64,000 nt of DNA from JANMMJ01 sp031373255 (GCA_031373255.1 JANMMJ010000246.1:4357-68356), one strand, 5' to 3'; positions 8,984-18,006 are shown, counted from the first letter of the stretch. Program-made: numbers and translations. The notes: generated by a model from the sequence alone, not told the origin.

Positions 8984-9056
8984 ATGATGAGTGTGCTCTG
9001 GGGTATATGGGGAAGAACGGCGAGGCAGGTGGAAACCCTGCTTCGCCTTCTTGTTT
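8984..9056 (+). ncRNA. Candidate small RNA between frcA and the ChaC-like gene
   Basis: Predicted from a -35/-10 pair at 8949-8977 and the intrinsic terminator-like hairpin at 9019-9056. The transcript would be about 70 nt. The segment 8980-9003 also has a CCCCA/TGGGG stem, though the first bases may lie before the start of transcription. No known RNA family is recognised. The alternative is that this is simply the frcBCA terminator with a chance promoter match. Confidence 0.35.
9019..9056. terminator. Intrinsic terminator after frcBCA
   Basis: An 11-bp stem with one G-U pair (GGCGAGGCAGG with CCTGCTTCGCC) closes a 7-nt loop at 9030-9036 and is followed by the T-rich TTCTTGTTT. It lies between frcA and the convergent ChaC-like gene and could end transcription from the left; from the right the tail is less T-rich. 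Confidence 0.7.
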
Positions 9057-9745
9057 CACAGCTTGGTAATCTCCTCGGCCACCAGTTTCTGCAGCCGCCA
9101 CAGGTTGCGGTCGCGGATGCCGAATTCATCGAGATGGTTGACGGTATTGAACAGGTATTCCGCGCCGGAGCCCCAGTGGCCGGCGGCCCGCGCCAGCGTC
9201 CGCACGACCTCGTCCTCGGGAATCCGGGGACTGTATGCGGGATTTGTCCGGCTTGCCGTGAAGGCCAGCGCCCGCAACCGCCCGCTGTTGCCGATCACAC
9301 TGTGCCAGCGCGGTTCGTTGCCGGGCGGCTTGTAAGTGATCTCGCGGCGCAGCAGGCGGACGATCTGCCCTGCGATATTCTCCGGCGGCAGCCGGTAGGC
9401 GATGCCGCGGCAACTGCCTCCGCGGTCGATGGCCATCATCAGGCCCGGCATCTCCGGCGTTCCGCGCCAGCGCGTGATTCTGAGGCAGAAAGACCGGTGC
9501 CACCCCGGCAGTGTCGCTGGCGTGTGATCGACGAAGTCGAAGTCCGGTTTCCAGATCAGCGAACCCGAGGCGAACAGCCAGGCAGGCGCGTTCCCAAGCG
9601 TATCGGCAAGCTGCTGCGCCAGGCCTTCATAATCGCCGTCGGTCATCAGCGCGCGGTCTGCTGCCGGACCAGGATCGGGCGCAACGCGGTGGACCCGCGC
9701 CACCAGTTCCGGCGTCAGCGCCATGGCCGATTTTCTGCCCGGCAT
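9056..9745 (-). CDS. ChaC-like gamma-glutamylcyclotransferase
   Basis: A 229-residue cytoplasmic protein of the ChaC family, which cleaves glutathione (or gamma-glutamyl peptides) to 5-oxoproline and a dipeptide. The diagnostic FASGSLIWKPDFDF (YGSLIW-type substrate-binding loop) sits about 65 residues in, followed by GWHRSFCLRITRWRG and MMAIDRGGSCRGIAYRLP, typical of the family. The ATG at 9745 has GGAG 7 nt upstream; a longer frame up to 9808 lacks a site. It stands alone, convergent with frcBCA. Confidence 0.88.
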   Translation of the reverse strand: MPGRKSAMALTPELVARVHRVAPDPGPAADRALMTDGDYEGLAQQLADTLGNAPAWLFASGSLIWKPDFDFVDHTPATLPGWHRSFCLRITRWRGTPEMPGLMMAIDRGGSCRGIAYRLPPENIAGQIVRLLRREITYKPPGNEPRWHSVIGNSGRLRALAFTASRTNPAYSPRIPEDEVVRTLARAAGHWGSGAEYLFNTVNHLDEFGIRDRNLWRLQKLVAEEITKL

Positions 9746-9875
9746 CGCGTTCTCCAAGCAATAACGCCTCAGGCTAGACCACGACCTGATCGTTGCCAAT
9801 CGCTCCATTCGCCCCGTGACAAACCCGGCGGAAATCCTTACCTAGCAGGTCTGAAATTCCATCCCCGGAGACCCA

Positions 9876-11465
9876 TTGTCCACGACCCCAATCGAAAGCG
9901 AAGTGGCGCGCAGGCGCACCTTTGCGATCATCTCGCATCCTGATGCCGGCAAGACCACGCTCACCGAAAAACTGTTGCTCTTCGGCGGCGCCATTCAGCT
10001 TGCAGGCCAGGTGCGCGCCAAGGGCGACCGCCGTCGCACCCGCTCCGACTGGATGTCGATCGAGCGGGCGCGCGGCATTTCCGTCGTCACCTCGGTGATG
10101 ACCTTCGAATATGGCGGCTGCGTCTTCAATCTTCTCGACACACCTGGCCACGAGGATTTCTCCGAGGATACCTACAGAACCCTCACCGCCGTTGATGCCG
10201 CCGTGATGGTGATCGATGCCGCCAAGGGCATCGAGGCGAGAACGAGGAAGCTGTTCGAGATCTGCCGCTTGCGCGACATTCCGATCATCACATTCGTCAA
10301 CAAGATGGACCGCGAAGCCCAGGAGCCATTGGACCTGCTTGACGAAATCGAGAAGGCGCTGGCGCTCACCACGTCACCGCTCGTCTGGCCGATAGGCCGC
10401 GGCCGGGAATTTGCCGGCACCTATGATCTGCAAACACCGCGCGTGCGCCGCCTCGAGCAGGATCCCGCCGGCGTGCCTGTTTCAGGTCCGGACGATCCCG
10501 CACTCGACTCAATTCTGCCGGCGGAACTGCTGCGCGGCTGGCGCGAGGAAATCTCGCTGGTCAAGGAGGCGTGCAATCCCTTTGACTCCGGCGCCTTTCG
10601 CGAGGGCCATCTGACACCGGTGTTCTTTGGCTCGGCCCTGAAGAATTTTGGCGTGCGCGACCTCCTCGATGCATTGATTGCCCACGCACCGCCGCCCCGC
10701 GACCAGGCCGCCATGACCCGCACCGTTCATGCGACGGAGCCGCAGATGAGCGGCATTGTCTTCAAGATACAAGCCAACATGGACCCCAATCACCGCGACC
10801 GCATCGCCTTCATGCGGCTGTGTTCGGGAAAGCTCAGCCGTGGCATGAAGGCCAAGATCGTGCGCACCGGCAAGTTCATGACGCTGTCCTCGCCGCAATT
10901 CTTCTTTGCCCAGGATCGCTCCATTGCCGATGAAGCCTTTGCCGGCGACGTAGTCGGCATCCCCAATCACGGCACCCTGAGGATCGGGGATACACTGAGC
11001 GAGGGCGAGGACATCAAATTCACCGGCATTCCGAGTTTTGCTCCCGAAATTCTCAGCCGTGTCAAACTCTCCGATCCGATGAAGGCCAAGAAATTGCGCT
11101 CGGCGCTTGAAGAGCTTGCGGAAGAGGGCGTGGTTCAGCTTTTCATTCCCAATGATGGCTCGCCGGCCATTGTCGGCGTTGTCGGAGCACTCCAGCTTGA
11201 CGTGCTCGTCGACCGGCTTGCCAATGAATATGGCGTGCCGATTGCGTTTGAAACCACCCGCTTCGAAGTGATGCGCTGGATTGCCAGTGCTGAAGAAAAG
11301 AAGCTCGACGAATTTATTGCAGCCAACCGCTCGTCCATGGCGGCAGACCTCGATGGTGCTCCTGTTTTCATGGCGCAAAGCCAATTCTCGCTGAACTATG
11401 CGCTTGAGCGCGCCCCTGACATCCGCGCCACCGAGATCAAGGAAATGCACCGCGATGCCGCCTGA
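9876..11465 (+). CDS. prfC: Peptide chain release factor 3
   Basis: A translational GTPase that recycles RF1/RF2 after peptide release; 529 residues as expected. GTP-binding motifs are SHPDAGKTTLTEK (G1), DTPGHEDFSEDTYR (G3) and NKMDRE (G4), followed by the family's FGGAIQLAGQVRAK insertion and the LQFDVL-like LQLDVLVDRLANEYG segment. The start codon is TTG preceded by CGGAG. The 3' end overlaps the next gene by 11 bp. Confidence 0.96.
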   Translation: MSTTPIESEVARRRTFAIISHPDAGKTTLTEKLLLFGGAIQLAGQVRAKGDRRRTRSDWMSIERARGISVVTSVMTFEYGGCVFNLLDTPGHEDFSEDTYRTLTAVDAAVMVIDAAKGIEARTRKLFEICRLRDIPIITFVNKMDREAQEPLDLLDEIEKALALTTSPLVWPIGRGREFAGTYDLQTPRVRRLEQDPAGVPVSGPDDPALDSILPAELLRGWREEISLVKEACNPFDSGAFREGHLTPVFFGSALKNFGVRDLLDALIAHAPPPRDQAAMTRTVHATEPQMSGIVFKIQANMDPNHRDRIAFMRLCSGKLSRGMKAKIVRTGKFMTLSSPQFFFAQDRSIADEAFAGDVVGIPNHGTLRIGDTLSEGEDIKFTGIPSFAPEILSRVKLSDPMKAKKLRSALEELAEEGVVQLFIPNDGSPAIVGVVGALQLDVLVDRLANEYGVPIAFETTRFEVMRWIASAEEKKLDEFIAANRSSMAADLDGAPVFMAQSQFSLNYALERAPDIRATEIKEMHRDAA

Positions 11466-12165
11466 TCTCGACCTGCCAAGGATACTTGCAATCGCCCTGA
11501 TCTTTGCGGCCTGGGCCTTCTACAGCCCGATCCTGAAGCTGATCGGGCGCGGCACGCTTAATCACCAGCTCCATGTCGTAAGACGAAGCTGGATGAACAT
11601 GCTGCTGCGCACCCATCGCGATCATCGAACCTTCGATGGCCTGATGATGGGCCACATCATGAATTCAATTTCGTTTTTTGGTTCCGCCACGCTGCTGGTG
11701 CTGGCGGGACTCGTTGGCTCGCTGGCCAATGTGCATGATCTCCATGGCGTGGTGAGCGAGCTGAAATACATGGGACCGATGAGCATTGAGCTCTTCACGC
11801 TCTATCTCGCCATCGTCACGCTGTGTCTGGGCGTGTGCTTCTTCTCATTCGTCTACGCGCTGCGCAAACTTGCCTACACTCTTGCCATGATTGGCGGTCT
11901 TGGCGAAGCACCGGGCGACGACAAGTATTCGCAGATCATGGTCGCAGCAACCGCAACCGTTCTGACCGAAGCGGTGAAAAGCCTCAATAACGGCATTCGC
12001 GGCTACTATTTCGCCGTCTCGGCCCTATTCCTGTTTGTCGGACCCTACGTCTGCATGGTGGTAACGCTGCTCATGTCGAGCCTGCTCTATTTTCGCCAGG
12101 CCTTCTCGACCACCGCCGGAGCCATAGGCATCTATGTGGATGCAATCGAGAAACGCGATGCCTGA
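11455..12165 (+). CDS. DUF599 family integral membrane protein
   Basis: A 236-residue inner-membrane protein with four or so hydrophobic segments (near residues 9-26, 65-85, 107-132 and 180-212). The segment HVVRRSWMNMLLRTHRDHRTFDGLMMGHIMNSISFFGSATLLVL, taken in pieces, is the DUF599 pattern (RRxWM, HIMNSISFFGS). Function is unknown for the family. The ATG lies inside the last codons of prfC (11-bp overlap), suggesting coupled translation, although functional linkage to RF3 is not known. Confidence 0.85.
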   Translation: MPPDLDLPRILAIALIFAAWAFYSPILKLIGRGTLNHQLHVVRRSWMNMLLRTHRDHRTFDGLMMGHIMNSISFFGSATLLVLAGLVGSLANVHDLHGVVSELKYMGPMSIELFTLYLAIVTLCLGVCFFSFVYALRKLAYTLAMIGGLGEAPGDDKYSQIMVAATATVLTEAVKSLNNGIRGYYFAVSALFLFVGPYVCMVVTLLMSSLLYFRQAFSTTAGAIGIYVDAIEKRDA

Positions 12166-12191
12166 CTGAGAAGCCCGAAGAGGAGGTGGCC

Positions 12192-12689
12192 GTGGCTGTC
12201 TTGCTATGGATAGTACTGATACTGGTCTGCCTTTTTTTCCTCGCAGTGCTTTCGTTTCTGAAGCCGGCGAAACCTGTAGGTCACGACCTGCTTCTTCCTG
12301 TACTTGAATATCTGTTGCAGCACGGTGAGGACAATTCCTGGATTGACTGGTCACACGGAGTTACCGGGAAGACCATCAGCTTTCGAAAAAGCGTGACTGT
12401 AGGTGTGACCGGGATCTGGAGCCGGGAAGTGAGAGGGTTAAACGACGAGGAAACAATACGCCTTAAAGAACTTTCGAAGACTTTGAGAAGCCAGAGACCG
12501 GTTACAGCAAACAGGAATCTCAGAGTACCCGGCCGAATCTGGTTTGGCCGGGATGTTCAGGATGCGGCCGAATTCGCGAGGGCAGTTTTCGGAGATATTT
12601 GCGGATTGGACATCAGAGTTGGATTTCATGTCAGTTCCAGACGGTTCCCAAGTTTCTTTCAGATTCTCAGAAAACTTAGACAAAAGTGA
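12192..12689 (+). CDS. Hypothetical single-pass membrane protein
   Basis: A 165-residue protein with one strongly hydrophobic N-terminal helix (VLLWIVLILVCLFFLAVL) and a soluble, mostly polar remainder containing tryptophan-rich and charged stretches (DNSWIDWSHGVTG). The GTG at 12192 is preceded by AGGAGG at 5 nt; an in-frame GTG at 12186 overlaps that site. Codon use is less GC-rich than its neighbours. No family recognised. The following 175 bp to the hydrolase show nothing clear. Confidence 0.6.
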   Translation: MAVLLWIVLILVCLFFLAVLSFLKPAKPVGHDLLLPVLEYLLQHGEDNSWIDWSHGVTGKTISFRKSVTVGVTGIWSREVRGLNDEETIRLKELSKTLRSQRPVTANRNLRVPGRIWFGRDVQDAAEFARAVFGDICGLDIRVGFHVSSRRFPSFFQILRKLRQK

Positions 12690-12864
12690 AAGAAAGGACC
12701 CAGGCCGAGATTTGCGCTTGTAACTCACATGAATGGCACAGGGATCAATGCTGTCGGGCGCTATGTCGAGAAGCTTTGGAGAGATGGAAAAGAGTAAGGG
12801 CACGGATCGCCGGGCTTGACCTGGCAATCTTGTTCATGATTGTTGTCGGCGAGGAGAGGCGGCC

Positions 12865-13683
12865 ATGCGTTCATTCACTGTAGCAACGCCCGATGGCGTT
12901 TCAATTGCGGCCAGCGAGTGGGGCAATCCGGACGGACCTGAGGTTCTCTTTATCCACGGCTTCTCGCAATGCTCACTGGCCTGGATGCGACAGCTCAACG
13001 ACCCTGCACTGGCAGCGAAGTTCAGGATGGTCGCCTATGACCTTCGCGGTCACGGCGCATCCGGCAAGCCTCCTGAAGCGCACCATTACTCGCAGGACCG
13101 TCCGTGGGCAGATGAAGTAGCATCCGTGATTGCCGTGGCAGGCCTGAAACGTCCGGTGCTCGTCGCGTGGTCCTTCGCGGGCCGTGTGGTTTCAGATTAT
13201 CTGCGTTATCATGGTTCGTCCCTGCTCGCGGGCATCACTTTTGTCGGATCCGGCACCAAATCGGCGAAAGAAATTGACGGCCCGGGTTGCAGCCAGTTGA
13301 GCGGCATGGTCTCGGAGGACCTTGCCGTCAACATTGCGGCAACCCGCAAGTTTCTGCGCGCCTGTTTTCTGGTGCAGCCGGATCGTGACACCTTCGAAAC
13401 CATGCTGGCCTACAACATGATGATCCCGGCGCGAATCCGGGCTGCCGCCCTCGATCGCATCCCGAACCCCGGGGACCTGCTGCCATCGCTCAAATTGCCT
13501 GTCCTCGTCACGCACGGGTCGCACGACGAACTCGTCCTTCCCTTGGCGGGTGAATTTACCGCCACAACTGTGCCCGGCGCGCGTCTCTCGCTCTATCAGG
13601 ATATCGGCCACACGCCTTTCTTCGAGGACACGCCGCGCTTCAATCGCGAATTGGCGGAATTCGTTCGGCATTGCAACGCCTGA
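12865..13683 (+). CDS. Alpha/beta-hydrolase
   Basis: A 272-residue soluble hydrolase of the alpha/beta fold. FIHGFSQCSLAW supplies the oxyanion-hole region and YDLRGHGASGKP the second strand loop. The nucleophile elbow reads AWSFAGRVV, i.e. a Ser in S-F-A-G context. THGSHDELV provides the acid, and the catalytic His is in GHTPFFED. This arrangement resembles non-heme peroxidases, lactonases and dienelactone-type esterases; the substrate is unknown. ATG at 12865 has GAGGAG upstream. Confidence 0.9.
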   Translation: MRSFTVATPDGVSIAASEWGNPDGPEVLFIHGFSQCSLAWMRQLNDPALAAKFRMVAYDLRGHGASGKPPEAHHYSQDRPWADEVASVIAVAGLKRPVLVAWSFAGRVVSDYLRYHGSSLLAGITFVGSGTKSAKEIDGPGCSQLSGMVSEDLAVNIAATRKFLRACFLVQPDRDTFETMLAYNMMIPARIRAAALDRIPNPGDLLPSLKLPVLVTHGSHDELVLPLAGEFTATTVPGARLSLYQDIGHTPFFEDTPRFNRELAEFVRHCNA

Positions 13684-13693
13684 ATCCAGTTGT

Positions 13694-14122
13694 TCAGGCA
13701 GTATTACTATCGCGAATCCATTCGACAATATAGGTGCTCACCTCGCCATCGATAAGATCGGCGGCGGGAGCTGTCGTAATGCGGAGTCGCTCGACATCCA
13801 TTTCAAAGTACCTGATTTGATCGTGACCGGTCCAAAGTTCGTTCCACGAGAGTTCGACGGTATGAAAGACAGTGTTGCGCTCGACGCGATAGGTTCCCGA
13901 ATAACAGATGAGACCATCAAACAGCCCGACTTTGTCGCCATCGGCAATCGGCATCCCGGTAGGTTTTGGCCAGTCCGATGAAACCAGAATGGCGTGGACA
14001 TATCCGTCTTCGGTATAAGTCAATCGGCCCTGCGGTTTGATACCTCCGTAGAAAATCCGTTCACCGGATGCCTTCTGCCGATACCATGCGGCGAGCTTCC
14101 ACGAACCAAGCAGGGTCTGAAT
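13694..14122 (-). CDS. Lipocalin-like domain protein with a non-standard start
   Basis: The frame encodes LLGSWKLAAWY, then GRLTYTEDGYVHAIL, then YSGTYRVERNTVFHTVELSWN, the layout of small lipocalin-like proteins (about 140 residues, single beta barrel). The usual N-terminus is present in frame, but no ATG, GTG or TTG precedes it: the frame opens after a stop at about 14174. The best placed codon is an ATT at 14122, with AGGG 8 nt upstream. A TTG at 14023 would remove the first strands. It may use ATT, CTG (14113), or have lost its start. Function unknown. Confidence 0.6.
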   Translation of the reverse strand: MQTLLGSWKLAAWYRQKASGERIFYGGIKPQGRLTYTEDGYVHAILVSSDWPKPTGMPIADGDKVGLFDGLICYSGTYRVERNTVFHTVELSWNELWTGHDQIRYFEMDVERLRITTAPAADLIDGEVSTYIVEWIRDSNTA

Positions 14123-14310
14123 GAAATAGTCCCTCGTGAATGGGCTGACAATGTAGCACGCGTCCGGAGTGTCAACGTTCCGAAAATCTCACACTCGATG
14201 ACGCCGCACCGCTCTCGCTGACGTGATCGCCGCGTGGCATTTCTTGTTTTGGCTGCGGTGACGGTATAACTTGTAGTCTGGGGCTGATAAACAGAAGAGT
14301 GGCCATTGCC

Positions 14311-15180
14311 ATGGATGACGCCGACAATTCAATTCCCATAGAAGCCTGGAACACGGTTCTCTTCGACAAGTTTGTACGGTTTCGCTGGGTGCTCTCCAAC
14401 GGACTGACATCGCACAGCTCGGATTTTCTGAAGCGCTTTCCCTATCCCAAGGGGGCCAGTGTGCTCGATGTGGGCTGCGGGTTCGGCGACACGACCCAGG
14501 AAATTGCCAGGCAGGTGGGATCAACTGGAACTGCGGTGGGCGTCGACTGCGCCCAGAACTTCATCGATCTTGCAGTCAGCGAGGCGGCGGATGCCGGGGT
14601 GAAGAATGCCGGTTTCTTCACCGCAGATGTGCAGACTGACGATCTCAGGGGTCCCTATGATTTTGCCTTCTCCCGCTTTGGCACCATGTTCTTTAATCTG
14701 CCGGGGCTTGCCATGCGCAATATCCGCCGCTCCCTCAAGCCCGGCGGCAAGTTCTCGATGATCGTCTGGCGCAAGCGTGAGGACAATCCTTGGATTCACG
14801 AGGCGGAAGTTCTGGTCAAGGAGATCGTGCCGGTCGTTTCCCATGAGGAAACCGATCAGGTCCATTGTGGCCCCGGCCCTTTTTCTATGGCGGGTCCCGA
14901 CATGGTGAGCGACATGCTGAGGATCGCCGGTTTCACCAATATGACCTTTGAACGCTACGATGGTGACATCTGTATTGGCCGTGACCTTGATGAAGCTGTG
15001 GAATTTTCCATGGCGCTGGGACCGGCGGGAGAAATCATCAGGCTTGCCGGTGAAGACGGCGTCAAGCATCGCCAGCCGGTCGTCGACGCCCTGCGCAAGA
15101 CCTTTCAGGAACATCAGCGCGATGGCGGCATCTGGAACAGTTCGAGCAGCTGGTTCGTCACTGCCAGAAATCCGGCATAG
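14311..15180 (+). CDS. Class I SAM-dependent methyltransferase
   Basis: A 289-residue methyltransferase. VLDVGCGFGDTTQEIAR is motif I, the SAM-binding glycine loop; GVDCAQNFID is motif II, and FAFSRFGTMFF plus SLKPGGKFSMIVWRK are the post-I motifs. The C-terminal half resembles UbiE/sterol-type methyltransferases, but the acceptor is unknown. The ATG at 14311 is preferred; a GTG at 14299 is in frame and neither has a strong ribosome site. It stands alone between the lipocalin-like gene and the Entner-Doudoroff cluster. Confidence 0.88.
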   Translation: MDDADNSIPIEAWNTVLFDKFVRFRWVLSNGLTSHSSDFLKRFPYPKGASVLDVGCGFGDTTQEIARQVGSTGTAVGVDCAQNFIDLAVSEAADAGVKNAGFFTADVQTDDLRGPYDFAFSRFGTMFFNLPGLAMRNIRRSLKPGGKFSMIVWRKREDNPWIHEAEVLVKEIVPVVSHEETDQVHCGPGPFSMAGPDMVSDMLRIAGFTNMTFERYDGDICIGRDLDEAVEFSMALGPAGEIIRLAGEDGVKHRQPVVDALRKTFQEHQRDGGIWNSSSSWFVTARNPA

Positions 15181-15192
15181 CAGCGGACTCGT

Positions 15193-15567
15193 TCAGCCGA
15201 ACCGCGCGCTTTCGATGATATAGTCCGCCGTCGCTGGATTGCAGGCCATCGGAATATCGTAGAGCGTTGAAAGCCGGGTCAGGGCCTTGACGTCGACATC
15301 ATGCGGCAGCGCGCTGAGGGGATCGGTGAAGAAGAACAGCGCGTCGATCCTCTCCTCCGCAATCAATGCGCCGACCTGCTGGTCGCCACCGAGCGGGCCG
15401 CTCTTCAGCAATGTGATATCGAGTGACGGGCAGCGTTCCCGGACCAGGCCGCCGGTCGTGCCTGTCGCAAATATCTTGCAGGTCGCAAGCGCCTTCTCGT
15501 GCCGCACCGCCCATTCCACCATTTGCGGTTTCATCCGGTCATGCGCGATGACGGCGACGGTTTTCAT
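15193..15567 (-). CDS. mgsA: Methylglyoxal synthase
   Basis: Converts dihydroxyacetone phosphate to methylglyoxal and phosphate, a bypass that relieves sugar-phosphate stress. The 124-residue length is slightly short of the enzyme from E. coli (152) but all signature parts are there: IAHDRMKPQMVEW at the N-terminus, FATGTTGGLV, KSGPLGGDQQVGALI (phosphate-binding and catalytic Asp region), FFTDPLSALPHDVDVKALTRL, and CNPATAD. Its ATG overlaps the eda stop (ATGA), so it is the last gene of the zwf-pgl-edd-eda-mgsA operon. That linkage is unusual. Confidence 0.95.
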   Translation of the reverse strand: MKTVAVIAHDRMKPQMVEWAVRHEKALATCKIFATGTTGGLVRERCPSLDITLLKSGPLGGDQQVGALIAEERIDALFFFTDPLSALPHDVDVKALTRLSTLYDIPMACNPATADYIIESARFG

Positions 15568-16184
15568 TTGAGGGAGGCCGCCTCGCGCGCCAGATCTTCG
15601 ATGCCTTTCCAGTCCTTGGCTTGGATAAGCGCTTTTGGCGCCATCCATGATCCGCCGACAGTAATCACATTGGCGAGCTTGAGATAATTTGGTGCGATCG
15701 CCGCCGTGATGCCCCCCGTCGGACAGAAACGCACGCCGGGAAGCGGCGAAGACAGGGATGCGAGATAAGGCGCGCCGCCCGCGGGCTCTGCGGGGAAGAA
15801 TTTCTGGAAGACGTAGCCATGCTCCAGCAGCACCATGGACTCGGAGGCAGATGCGGCTCCGGGAAGCAGCGGCACCGGCGAATTCCTTGCCGCCTTGAGC
15901 AGGTTGGCCGTGACCCCCGGCGATACCGCGAAGGCGCAGCCAAGCTTCTCGCTGAGCCGCATCAGTTCGAGATCGAGCACCGTGCCGGACCCGACGATGG
16001 CACCCTCGACTTCCGCCTTGATGGCGCGGATGCAATCGGCGGCGGCAGGCGTGCGCAGCGTGACTTCGAGAACCGGCAGCCCGGCGGCGATCAGCGCCCG
16101 CGCCAGGGGCACCGCTTCAAAGACATTCTCGATGACCAAAACCGGCACCACGGGAGCGGAAGAGAGGATCTGTTCGAGGTTCAT
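15564..16184 (-). CDS. eda: KDPG aldolase (2-dehydro-3-deoxy-phosphogluconate aldolase)
   Basis: Cleaves KDPG to pyruvate and glyceraldehyde 3-phosphate, the last step of the Entner-Doudoroff pathway; 206 residues. Key features are VPVLVIENVFEAVPLARAL, LEVTLRTPAA (catalytic Glu), VGSGTVLD, the Schiff-base lysine in FQKFFPAEPAGG, and FCPTGGI with VGGSWM (phosphate binding). The ATG at 16184 lies one base after the edd stop. Some members of the family also act on KDPGal or 4-hydroxy-2-oxoglutarate; that may matter because no separate KDPGal aldolase is seen beside dgoK. Confidence 0.95.
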   Translation of the reverse strand: MNLEQILSSAPVVPVLVIENVFEAVPLARALIAAGLPVLEVTLRTPAAADCIRAIKAEVEGAIVGSGTVLDLELMRLSEKLGCAFAVSPGVTANLLKAARNSPVPLLPGAASASESMVLLEHGYVFQKFFPAEPAGGAPYLASLSSPLPGVRFCPTGGITAAIAPNYLKLANVITVGGSWMAPKALIQAKDWKGIEDLAREAASLK

Positions 16185-16185
16185 G

Positions 16186-18006
16186 TCAGGCAGCCTTGAA
16201 GAGGGAGGCGCCCTGGTCGGCGCGCCCGGCGTTAAGTCTGAAACCGGCAAAGAGATCGCGCCCTGTGCCCCATTCATTTGCCGAAAGGTCGGCCGTGGCC
16301 TGGACGCGCGCTGCCCACTCACCTTCGGTGACGAGCACGTCCAGACGGCCACGCTCGGCATCGAGCCGGATCATGTCGCCGTCGCGGATCTTGCCAATCG
16401 CTCCGCCATCGGCAGCCTCCGGCGTGACATGGATTGCGGCGGGCACCTTGCCCGATGCGCCGGAAAGCCGGCCATCGGTGACCAGCGCCACGCGTTGTCC
16501 GCGGTCCTGCAGGACCGCAAGCGGCGGCATCAGCTTGTGTAGCTCGGGCATGCCGTTCGCCTTGGGGCCCTGGAAGCGCACTACGGCGATGACATCGCCC
16601 GTAAGCTCGCCATCCCGGAAGGCCTTGTGCAATTCCGCCTGACTGTGGAACACGCGCGCTGGCGCTTCGATGATGTGCCGGTCGCCGGGAATGGCGGAAG
16701 TCTTGATCACCGCCCGGCCGAGATTGCCATCGAGAAGTGCGAGGCCCCCGGTCTTTTGGAATGCTTCGCTACAGCCCCGCAGCACGCTGGGGTCAGCGCT
16801 TGTGGTTGCCGCATCGGCCCAGGTGAGGCCCTTGTCGCCGACCCGCGGTTCAATCGTGTAACCGTCGAGCCCAGTGCCCCAGATGGTTTTGACGTCCTTG
16901 TGGATCAGGCCGGCGCCGATCAGCTCGCGGATCATGAAGCCCATGCCGCCCGCCGCATTGAAATGGTTCACATCGGCCTTGCCATTGGGATAGATGCGGG
17001 TGAGGAGCGGCGCCACGGCCGAGAGTTCGGCGAGATCATCCCAGGTCAGCGCAATTCCCGCCGCAGCCGCCATGGCAATGAGATGGATCGTGTGGTTGGT
17101 GGAGCCGCCGGTAGCGAGCAGGCCGACGACACCGTTCACCACGGCGCGCTCGTCGATGACCTTCCCGATCGGCGTGTACTCGTTGCCGAGTGCGGTGATC
17201 GCCATGGCCCGCCGGGTGGAGGCCCGGGTGATCTCATCGCGGAGCGCCGTGCCGGGATTGACAAAGGTCGAACCCGGCAGGTGCAGGCCCATGATCTCCA
17301 TCAGCATCTGGTTGGAATTGGCCGTGCCGTAGAAGGTGCAGGTGCCAGGCCCATGATAGGATTGCGCCTCGGCTTCGAGCAGTGCTTCGCGCCCGACCTT
17401 TCCTTCGGCAAACAGCTGGCGGATTTTTGCCTTCTCCGCATTGGGGAGCCCTGACGTCATCGGTCCGGCCGGAATGAAGATCGCCGGGAGATGGCCGAAG
17501 GACAATGCCCCGATCAGGAGGCCAGGCACGATCTTGTCGCAGACCCCGAGATAGACCGCCGCGTCGAACATCTGGTGCGACAGGGCGACCGCTGTCGACA
17601 GCGCGATCACGTCGCGCGAAAACAACGACAGCTCCATGCCGGTTTCGCCCTGGGTGACGCCGTCGCACATGGCGGGTACACCGCCCGCGACCTGCGCCGT
17701 GCCCCCGGCTTCGCGCGCCGCCTGCCGGATGATATCGGGATACCCCTCGAACGGTTGATGCGCCGAAAGCATGTCATTGTAGGAGGTGACAATGGCAAGG
17801 TTCGGCCCATCGCCATTCCGCAGTTCCGCCTTGTCTCCCGGACCGCAGGCAGCGAAGCCATGCGCAAGATTGGCGCAGCCGAGCGTCTTGCGCTTGGGCT
17901 GGCTGGAGCGCTGGACTTCAATGCGCTCAAGGTAGCGCGCGCGCTGTGGCTTGCTGCGCTGAACCAGCTTCTCGGTGACGGCGGCAACGACCGCGTTCAC
18001 GGACAT
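16186..18006 (-). CDS. edd: 6-phosphogluconate dehydratase
   Basis: Dehydrates 6-phosphogluconate to KDPG; 606 residues, the normal Edd length. IlvD/Edd family iron-sulfur cysteines appear in CDGVTQGETGMELSLFSRD, in the DAAVYLGVCDK region and in CTFYGTANSNQML. SYNDMLSAHQPFEGYP and GGSTNHTIHLIAMA support the Edd rather than IlvD branch. The ATG follows GAGAGGAT. Placed between pgl and eda. Confidence 0.96.
   Translation of the reverse strand: MSVNAVVAAVTEKLVQRSKPQRARYLERIEVQRSSQPKRKTLGCANLAHGFAACGPGDKAELRNGDGPNLAIVTSYNDMLSAHQPFEGYPDIIRQAAREAGGTAQVAGGVPAMCDGVTQGETGMELSLFSRDVIALSTAVALSHQMFDAAVYLGVCDKIVPGLLIGALSFGHLPAIFIPAGPMTSGLPNAEKAKIRQLFAEGKVGREALLEAEAQSYHGPGTCTFYGTANSNQMLMEIMGLHLPGSTFVNPGTALRDEITRASTRRAMAITALGNEYTPIGKVIDERAVVNGVVGLLATGGSTNHTIHLIAMAAAAGIALTWDDLAELSAVAPLLTRIYPNGKADVNHFNAAGGMGFMIRELIGAGLIHKDVKTIWGTGLDGYTIEPRVGDKGLTWADAATTSADPSVLRGCSEAFQKTGGLALLDGNLGRAVIKTSAIPGDRHIIEAPARVFHSQAELHKAFRDGELTGDVIAVVRFQGPKANGMPELHKLMPPLAVLQDRGQRVALVTDGRLSGASGKVPAAIHVTPEAADGGAIGKIRDGDMIRLDAERGRLDVLVTEGEWAARVQATADLSANEWGTGRDLFAGFRLNAGRADQGASLFKAA

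Noticed and set aside
8984..9943. 319-codon plus-strand frame after frcA
   Set aside because: It is antisense to the ChaC-like gene and runs into prfC in another frame; the promoter before it better suits a short RNA.
12686..12883. 65-codon frame between the membrane protein and the hydrolase
   Set aside because: It overlaps both ends of the neighbouring genes; no ribosome site or family look.
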